Source: Ostreococcus mediterraneus (lineage: Eukaryota > Chlorophyta > Mamiellophyceae > Mamiellales > Bathycoccaceae). From it: a DNA stretch of 64,000 bases. The notes beneath the pieces are model-generated. The model made no database searches. It saw only the letters and a list, made by a program, of their open reading frames with translations, and was not told the origin of the DNA. Positions 58,160 through 64,000 of the stretch are shown piece after piece. A program made the position numbers and the translations under genes. Location: positions 248,001 through 312,000 of the forward strand of contig WMKK01000014.1 of assembly GCA_012295225.1 (NCBI GenBank), read 5' to 3'. Position 1 is the stretch's first letter, and each line of letters begins with the position of its first letter.

Positions 58160-60343
58160 ATGCGCGCGGCGTCGCAAACTTCATCACCGCCATCGTCTCA
58201 CCGTCGTCATAGTAACACCCGAGCCGCAAGTCGCACCATGTCTGCGCACGCACGAGACATTACGTTAAACATGGACGCCCCATACGTGGATGTGCGCCGC
58301 TTTGTCGACGCCGGCGACGCTCAAGCCTCCACAGTCGTCATCACAATACCATTGCGCGCCTCGTCGAGACGCCTCGAGCGCGCGCTCGACGAACCCATCG
58401 GTAAATCTTTTGACCGTCTTCGAGCCGGCATCGCCAAATCGACAAAGAGCGCGCCAAAGGAGCGCCTTTCAGTGGAGCTCTTTGCGTTGGACGGCTCGCG
58501 CGTCGACGACGCGGCGACGCACGTCGACGCCTGGAACGACGACTACGCCCTCGCCGTCGGTGATGAATGGTTCCGCGTGAGGCTCGATGCGCCTGAAATC
58601 GCCGGCGTCACCACCGTGGACTGGCCCGTGTGCGGACAACCGCTGCCGGCGTCAGTCGTCGGCGCGACGTTTTGTCTTCGGGACGACGACGTCGCGTACG
58701 TTTGGTCCGTCATCGACGACGACGACGGCACCGAGCGCGTAGTGTGCACCAGTCGCATATATACGCCGACTTCAGACGTCATCGGGGCGAAATTAGTCGT
58801 CGACGCGCGTCCGAGAGGTGGAGAGCCGCGGCGATTCGCGCTGAGCCACCGCGTACGCGACATTGAACCGCCGCGAAACGACGCGTTGGAGCGTTTAAAA
58901 CCGTCGACATCTCGCGCTGACGTGCGCGTGATGACGTATAACGTATTGGCAGACGCATATTCGCACACATGGTCGACGATGTATCCGTATTTTGCACCGG
59001 ATCTCGCGCGGGCGGAATCAAGATTACAAAAAGTGCTCGAAGACGTGCGCGTCGCCGACGCCGACATTGTCGCGCTGCAAGAAGTGGACAAGAAGTGGTT
59101 TGAACTCTTATACGAGCCCGTGCTGAGCGCTCGCGGATACAGAGCAACGTCATGGTGTGGGAAGAGTGGCCAAACGCAGGAGGGATGCGCGACGTTTGTC
59201 AAGCGCTCGATGTTTACGATTGAAGACGAATGCGCCATCAGACTCACAGAGCTCGACGACGAAAAAATCCTTCGATGGCTCGACGAAGACGTCAACGTCG
59301 AGCTCAAAACTGCACTCAAGAAAATCACAAGTATCGCGCAACTGGTGAAACTAAAATCTATAGCGGACAGGAAGGAGATTGTCGTCGGGAATACGCATTT
59401 GTTTTTCCATCCGGGAGCGATGCACGTTCGCATTTTGCAAGCGCACGCGTTTGCGCGCAAGGCTCGGGAATACGGCGCCGGCGCGCCGCTCATTTTATGC
59501 GGGGATTTCAATGGTGAACCCGATGATGGGGTGATTCGATATTTACGTTCAGGGGGGATTCGCGCCGATGACGTTGATTTCGTGCGAGGAGCTCTGTTTC
59601 GATGGGGCGGGACGTCGTCTCGGGACCGCGCTCGCGATTTATTCTACGTCATGGACGACGGTACGGGGTACGATACCGTCGATCGTAATTTAAAAGTCAC
59701 TGATGCACAAGGTTTACAAAATCTCGTCGAACGTAGCGTGTGCATGTCGTTGTGTACGAGAACGTTGCGGGAAAAGTATGGCGCCTTGTGCGGGTGCGGC
59801 GTCGACGCGCTCACCGAAGAAAATCCCATCATTCGCGTCAAGAAGCATGTCGAGAAAAAGTGCACATTCAAAAACTGTCACACAGTCGCTGCATTTACGC
59901 TGCGGCGTGAAGCTGGTTTGAGCCCGGGAACATCGATGGATGACGACGACCACGCCGCGGCGTTGGATGCGTTTAGAGCCATCAAATCCGCCGAAGCCGC
60001 TGGATTTGACGCCGTGCGCGACGCCCAAACGGCGCTCACTGACGCCGCCATGCGCGACACTCAAACCACAGGCGAAGTCATACCCGTTGGATGCGGCGTA
60101 TCGCTGACTATTCCTCCAGAATCTCGCATCATTAGCGCTGGTGGATTCCTCGAATGGACGAATTACGTCGGCGGCTTTATCGGCGCGCTCGACTACTGCT
60201 GGATTTCGCAACACGCCTTCATCCCGCGGCGCGTCTCGCCGCTGCCAGAGATGCGTGCCGTCCTAGAATATACCGCATTACCAAACGCGCAGTTTCCGAG
60301 CGATCACATCCCAGTCGTAGTCGACATTGATTTTGTCCCGTAG
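58160..60343 (+). CDS. PDE12-like endonuclease/exonuclease/phosphatase family nuclease
   Basis: Mg-dependent EEP-fold nuclease closest to 2',5'-phosphodiesterase 12, a mitochondrial poly(A)-trimming and 2-5A-degrading exonuclease. Visible are VRVMTYNVLADAYSHTWSTM, ADIVALQEVDKKWFE (catalytic Glu), VVGNTHLFFHPGAMHVRILQ, PLILCGDFNGEPDDG, EWTNYVGGFIGALDYCWIS and the terminal QFPSDHIPVVVDIDF. An N-terminal ~250-residue domain like that before PDE12's nuclease is present. Unusual is a ~120-residue insertion (about 525-645) before the 'TNYVGGF' block; it is Cys-rich at first (CMSLC, CGCG, CTFKNCH) and then acidic/helical. An alternative start is codon 27 (58238). Confidence 0.87.
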   Translation: MRAASQTSSPPSSHRRHSNTRAASRTMSAHARDITLNMDAPYVDVRRFVDAGDAQASTVVITIPLRASSRRLERALDEPIGKSFDRLRAGIAKSTKSAPKERLSVELFALDGSRVDDAATHVDAWNDDYALAVGDEWFRVRLDAPEIAGVTTVDWPVCGQPLPASVVGATFCLRDDDVAYVWSVIDDDDGTERVVCTSRIYTPTSDVIGAKLVVDARPRGGEPRRFALSHRVRDIEPPRNDALERLKPSTSRADVRVMTYNVLADAYSHTWSTMYPYFAPDLARAESRLQKVLEDVRVADADIVALQEVDKKWFELLYEPVLSARGYRATSWCGKSGQTQEGCATFVKRSMFTIEDECAIRLTELDDEKILRWLDEDVNVELKTALKKITSIAQLVKLKSIADRKEIVVGNTHLFFHPGAMHVRILQAHAFARKAREYGAGAPLILCGDFNGEPDDGVIRYLRSGGIRADDVDFVRGALFRWGGTSSRDRARDLFYVMDDGTGYDTVDRNLKVTDAQGLQNLVERSVCMSLCTRTLREKYGALCGCGVDALTEENPIIRVKKHVEKKCTFKNCHTVAAFTLRREAGLSPGTSMDDDDHAAALDAFRAIKSAEAAGFDAVRDAQTALTDAAMRDTQTTGEVIPVGCGVSLTIPPESRIISAGGFLEWTNYVGGFIGALDYCWISQHAFIPRRVSPLPEMRAVLEYTALPNAQFPSDHIPVVVDIDFVP

Positions 60344-60425
60344 TAGGTAGAGAGCTCTTTTTAATCCATAGTCCGCCGCTCGCGAAGCGCCACTTCGTCG
60401 CCGGCGAATCTAACGACGCGCACCC

Positions 60426-61403
60426 ATGGCGCCCGTGCTCGCGCAAAACATCGTCTTACACTCCTCTGCGCGCGTCGGCACGGCGTCTACGCGCCGCGGT
60501 CGCGTCGTGCGTGCGTCGAGCGCGCGACGGGAGTTATCCACAACCCAGGTCACAGCGGCGCGCGCGAACGCGGCGCTCGCGCGCGACGACAACGCGAGCA
60601 CCGCCCTCGGACGTCGCGATGCGATCGCAACGATGGCGGTGAGTGCCTTGGCGCTCGCGACACGCGCAAAGGCGGCGAATGCAGAGGAGGTGAGCGATGC
60701 GATCGATGCCGCGATCGACGCGCCGGCGGCGCCGGCGCCGGCGCCGACGCCGACGCCACGCGCGCTCGCCACGCAGCGCGTGGCATCCGAGACGTTGGCG
60801 TATGAGTTCACCTATCCTGTTGAGGCTGAAAGCGGTAAGCCCATCAGCTGGGCGGTGAGTAGGGAACGGGATACGTATTCGAGCGCGGAGCCGATGTCGC
60901 CCAACGCGAGACAGCGCATCGTGTACGAGTTGTTGAGCTTTAAAGGCCCGTTGACGACCGTGGTTACGGTGAGTAACACGCCTCCGGCATTAGAAGCAAG
61001 GGATAAGAGCGAGTGGACGGCGAGAGAGGTGGCGAACGCGGTGCTTTCGGATAAAGCAACCGGACGCGTGGCGAGCGGCCAACGCGTGAGCTTAGCCGAA
61101 GTGGACAACGCGAAAAAGCAAGTCATGGAGAACGGTGACACGCACTATTACTACGAGTACATCTCGCAAGGCTCGCCAAACTTGCGTGAACCTGAAGCGA
61201 CGACGTTTCGCCATAGCTACGGCGTGACGGTGGAACGTGGAGGATATTTATACACGCTGAGCTCGAGTGCGCCAGAAATTTATTGGGACGAGCTCAGCCG
61301 CGGGTTCGACGACTCTGTGAAGAGTTTCCGATTGACCAAGCCCACGCGTAAGTATCGCGAGCCAGGCAACGAAGGGTTGGGGATTTCGTTACCATTCCAG
61401 TAA
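60426..61403 (+). CDS. Thylakoid-lumen PsbP-domain protein
   Basis: PsbP-domain proteins assist photosystem assembly or the NDH complex. The N-terminus is bipartite: an Arg/Ser-rich stromal transit peptide, then a twin-arginine signal LGRRDAIATMAVSALALATR (RR at 63-64) with likely cleavage after AKAANA (~86), indicating Tat export to the lumen. A Pro-Ala hinge (~95-110) precedes the PsbP fold: LAYEFTYPVEAESGKPISWA, LTTVVTVSNTPP, HYYYEYISQGSPN, YGVTVERGGYLYTLSSSAPE and WDELSRGFDDSVKSFRL. It is not PsbP itself, since it lacks the extrinsic 23-kDa N-terminal text; which PPD member is not clear. It ends 23 bp from the helicase stop, tail to tail. Confidence 0.88.
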   Translation: MAPVLAQNIVLHSSARVGTASTRRGRVVRASSARRELSTTQVTAARANAALARDDNASTALGRRDAIATMAVSALALATRAKAANAEEVSDAIDAAIDAPAAPAPAPTPTPRALATQRVASETLAYEFTYPVEAESGKPISWAVSRERDTYSSAEPMSPNARQRIVYELLSFKGPLTTVVTVSNTPPALEARDKSEWTAREVANAVLSDKATGRVASGQRVSLAEVDNAKKQVMENGDTHYYYEYISQGSPNLREPEATTFRHSYGVTVERGGYLYTLSSSAPEIYWDELSRGFDDSVKSFRLTKPTRKYREPGNEGLGISLPFQ

Positions 61404-61426
61404 ATACCACAATACGCTACGCTACG

Positions 61427-63850
61427 CTATGCTGCTACGATATTAGATTTTTCAATCGATTCTAGGACATTCTCTTTATCGCCTTGGGCATCCGTCGCCA
61501 CGAGCCGACGCGCATTTGAGAAGATGTGTTGCGCTATGCGCCACGCCGCCGAACGTGCGGCTTGATCGAATCCAGCGCTTGACTTTGAGCTCTTTGCGAG
61601 CGATTTAAGTACGGCCGCGTTCAAGCGATCCATTTTGTCTGCACCCAATTCCACGATGCGCCTCGGTGTCGTGAACCCGGCGTCGTAAAGCGTCCTCGCT
61701 CGCGCGCCCGTCATGCCGTCGATGGACATAAGAGGTAACAACTCGCGCCGTGCACCAGCCTGTAATTCGAGCGACATGGTGGATAATAACTCGGCGAGCG
61801 ATATCCAATTGCATTGTTCACACAATACGCTCGCCATGCCCGCCGTCGACGCCGCGCTCGTTTGTAGGCGCTGAATGTCACCAGTCGTCAAGTTGTCGCA
61901 AAACGGCAACCATCGCGCACGAACGTCGGATATTGTCTCCTCTGCACGAAGTAGATCAGCGAGGAGTAACGCCGCAGCGAGTCGCTCGTGCCGCGTCATT
62001 TGTGCCACAGCGTCTTCTCTGATAGCCGGCGCAATTTGCATTTTGCGAGCAAAGGACTGGGTGACGGCGAGATGCTTTTCGGCAAATTCACGCAGCGCCT
62101 CGTCGTTGTCGAGCGCATCGAACCACCGCCGCCAATCCAATCGACGCGCAAAAATGTTGCCTTCGACTGGAGCGACGCAAAAGAACAACAAGTGCGTCTT
62201 TGTGGAAAGCTTAACGCCATTTGAGATGGCGTGCTCGAGCTCGAGTCTTAACTCGCGTGCGTGCGCCACTGGAAGCGTACACTTGTAGAATGAATATCCT
62301 TCCGGTGAAACATCCCACTCGGTAGCGTCGCTATCGTTCCGTCGTATCACGCGCGCCAATCCTTGACTATGAATCGCCTTGAGAGACTCATCTTTTAACC
62401 GCAAGATGTCGTCTCGATGAGCATCGACTTCTGACGTCCACGCAAACGTATTCATGATTAAACTGAACGTGTCTTTGTGTGAACGAATCGCACCGCATGC
62501 GACACCGTCGAGGAAAAATCTGCGCTGCTCCTGCGTAGACTCTATCGTGGACGCGCGAGCATCGCATGCAACGCCACGCGGCGCTGGGAAAAGCTGCGAC
62601 TCGAGCGGCGGCAATTCTCCACACACCCATTCTTTCGCGCGCGAAAATCCTTGCGCGGGGTTATTTTTCGACGACGTTAAGAAAAATGATTCGCCTACGT
62701 CACTGTGACCCTTGCGCCCGGCGCGACCAGACATTTGACGGTATTGTGCCATGCTCAAATTCCTGTCATCCGGCCGAATAACTACGCGCCGCGCCGGAAG
62801 ATTTACACCAGCCGCGAGCGTGCTGGTGCAGCACAGCGCTAAAATCGCCCCCGATCGAAAACCTTGCTCAATCACAGACTTTTCTGCGGTCGTCAAACCG
62901 GCGTGATGCCACGCCACGCCCGCGCGCACGCAAAACACTAACGCTGGATTTGGCGCCCCCTCCGCGGCGGCGAATAAATGCTCCGCCGACGCGTCTCGCA
63001 TCCCTCGCGCACTCGCGCTCGCATTCGCAATAAAAGCCTGCGCCATGCGCCGTGCCAAGTCCTCACACGCGGCTTTCGACGAGCAAAACACCAAAGACGA
63101 ATGATTTTGAATAAAAACTTCGCCAACCAACTGTTCGCAGACATCTGCCTCGGTGCCATTCGGCGCGTCGCTCACCCGCTCGAGCTCGCATCCTCGTTTG
63201 ACGTACACCCCCGAATGACGACAAACCACATACTCTCTCAGCTCAACCGCACGCGTGTTGCTGACATACAACTCGGCATCCAGCCACTTGGCTAACCGCG
63301 ATAACGTCTGCGCGCTCGCCGTTGCCGTCATGGCTACAATTTTCGGCCCGCCGCTCGGCGTTCGCCCGCTCACCACAGCGTGCCGAATCTTCGCCAACAC
63401 CGACTCAAGCGCCGCTCCGCGCGCATCTATGCCCACCATGTGCAATTCATCCACAACAACCATGCAAACGCAATCCAAATCGCCGGATTCAAGCATTCGA
63501 TGCGCGCACGACGACGCCTTTTCAATAGTCACCACCGCGACGCGTTCTCGCCCGCGCAGCGGTGCACCATCGCTCTCGGGTCCCGCAAACCCCTTCACGC
63601 GCACGCCGCAATCGTAAACCCGAGCAAGTTCCGTCAGCGACGCCACTTTTTCTCGCACCAGCGCCACGTACGGCAATATAACGAGCGCTTTTGACGTTGG
63701 ACCTCGTTGGCGCAATGCATCGAACAGGAGCTCATCGGCGACGCGAGACTTGCCGCCGCCCGTGGGTGCGGTGTACACGAGCGCGCGCGCGCGGCGACCG
63801 AGCGCGATGGCGTCTGCTTGCCACGCGTACAGCGGTGGGGGCGCTGGCAT
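61427..63850 (-). CDS. HELQ: HELQ/HEL308-type DNA repair helicase
   Basis: Superfamily 2 Ski2-like 3'-5' DNA helicase acting at stalled forks and in end joining. Counted from the frame start (63928): motif I YTAPTGGGKSRV (52-63), LVILPYVALVREKV (Ia), VVDELHMVG (motif II, 158-166), VAMTATASAQTL (III), VAWHHAGLTTAEKSVIEQGF, CTSTLAAGVNLPARRVVIRP (V) and YRQMSGRAGRKG (VI). 'ILPYVALVREK', 'TIEKA' and 'VELREYV' point to HELQ rather than the POLQ helicase half, and no polymerase domain follows. The C-terminus has the helix-hairpin-helix-like ratchet ending (DGMTGARARTLYDAGFTTPR). Codon 27 (63850, MPAPPPLYAWQADAI) is preferred as start. Confidence 0.91.
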   Translation of the reverse strand: MPAPPPLYAWQADAIALGRRARALVYTAPTGGGKSRVADELLFDALRQRGPTSKALVILPYVALVREKVASLTELARVYDCGVRVKGFAGPESDGAPLRGRERVAVVTIEKASSCAHRMLESGDLDCVCMVVVDELHMVGIDARGAALESVLAKIRHAVVSGRTPSGGPKIVAMTATASAQTLSRLAKWLDAELYVSNTRAVELREYVVCRHSGVYVKRGCELERVSDAPNGTEADVCEQLVGEVFIQNHSSLVFCSSKAACEDLARRMAQAFIANASASARGMRDASAEHLFAAAEGAPNPALVFCVRAGVAWHHAGLTTAEKSVIEQGFRSGAILALCCTSTLAAGVNLPARRVVIRPDDRNLSMAQYRQMSGRAGRKGHSDVGESFFLTSSKNNPAQGFSRAKEWVCGELPPLESQLFPAPRGVACDARASTIESTQEQRRFFLDGVACGAIRSHKDTFSLIMNTFAWTSEVDAHRDDILRLKDESLKAIHSQGLARVIRRNDSDATEWDVSPEGYSFYKCTLPVAHARELRLELEHAISNGVKLSTKTHLLFFCVAPVEGNIFARRLDWRRWFDALDNDEALREFAEKHLAVTQSFARKMQIAPAIREDAVAQMTRHERLAAALLLADLLRAEETISDVRARWLPFCDNLTTGDIQRLQTSAASTAGMASVLCEQCNWISLAELLSTMSLELQAGARRELLPLMSIDGMTGARARTLYDAGFTTPRRIVELGADKMDRLNAAVLKSLAKSSKSSAGFDQAARSAAWRIAQHIFSNARRLVATDAQGDKENVLESIEKSNIVAA

Positions 63851-64000
63851 GGTTAGCGCGCGCGCATGGGCGCGCAAATGTGTGCGGTCGTGCGACAGCT
63901 CGAGACAAAATTTGAAAAAAAAAGACAAAGTTTTTTTTTACTCGCGACGATGACGAGGACGCGTGAGATGGGGCGGTGAGATAGTGATTAAAATCAAACT

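Noticed and set aside
58543-59511. 322-codon minus-strand frame
   Set aside because: Antisense shadow of the PDE12-like nuclease.
61404-61426. Repeated 'acgctacgctacgctatgct' as a functional element
   Set aside because: A four-unit pentamer in the 23-bp gap between two convergent genes is too short to interpret beyond simple-sequence noise.

Overview
The window reads as nuclear DNA of a very small marine green alga, most likely Ostreococcus or a close Mamiellophyceae relative. The reasons are very tight gene packing (often under 200 bp between genes), few and short introns (about 50-180 bp, commonly with GTGCGT-type donors), fairly GC-rich sequence, Arg/Ala-rich plastid transit peptides, and plant-type genes (plastid KAS, PsbP-domain protein, VTE5-like kinase, ABC1K, RUNKEL, ALWAYS EARLY/LIN9, 3R-MYB). 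It is draft sequence: isolated Ns lie at 49272 and 49294-49296, and a 525-base N gap at 49906-50430. All family names come from reading motifs by eye, without database searches. I saw no convincing tRNA, rRNA, CRISPR array or intact transposon.

Layout. 1-10519 (-) is one giant VPS13 lipid-transfer gene that runs off the left edge and carries VPS62-type repeats and a dysferlin-like domain. 10.8-15 kb holds a coiled-coil plastid protein, a two-exon unknown, mitoribosomal mL41 and a type II membrane protein. 15.0-18.5 kb is a metal P1B-ATPase fused to a NicO-type transporter. 18.6-25.2 kb (-) is KAS, Tudor-SN (three exons) and an ARID-Tudor-SAM chromatin protein. 25.4-28.3 kb has a 55-residue two-exon membrane protein, a bZIP gene behind a palindromic G-box, and an R1R2R3-MYB. 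28.7-33.7 kb has a RUNKEL/ULK4-type kinase whose DFG reads GFG, Pcc1 (KEOPS) and ARL8. 33.8-38.6 kb has an EXS-domain protein, a small membrane protein, ABC1K, an RluA-type pseudouridine synthase and TFB5. 38.7-40.8 kb is a tail-to-tail pair encoding the two consecutive enzymes of glutathione-dependent formaldehyde oxidation. 40.9-43.9 kb has an MFS carrier and an EH/DPF endocytic protein.

43.9-50.6 kb is the most unusual stretch. It contains a phage/virus-style cytosine-C5 methyltransferase, about 1.2 kb of repeat-bearing DNA (a hairpin, a C-A9 decamer array, a 54-bp direct duplication), and a large OTU-protease/GIY-YIG/Myb-like protein ending in ~100-residue tandem repeats that fall into the assembly gap. 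50.6-64 kb returns to ordinary genes: a VTE5-like kinase lacking a core motif, a plastid YeeE/YedE protein, LIN9/ALY, NRAMP, a PDE12-like nuclease, a lumenal PsbP-domain protein and a HELQ helicase.

Functional threads are metal transport (ATPase-NicO fusion, NRAMP), formaldehyde detoxification, cell-cycle transcription (3R-MYB and LIN9, which are MuvB/DREAM partners elsewhere), RNA modification and repair, and plastid lipid and photosystem maintenance.
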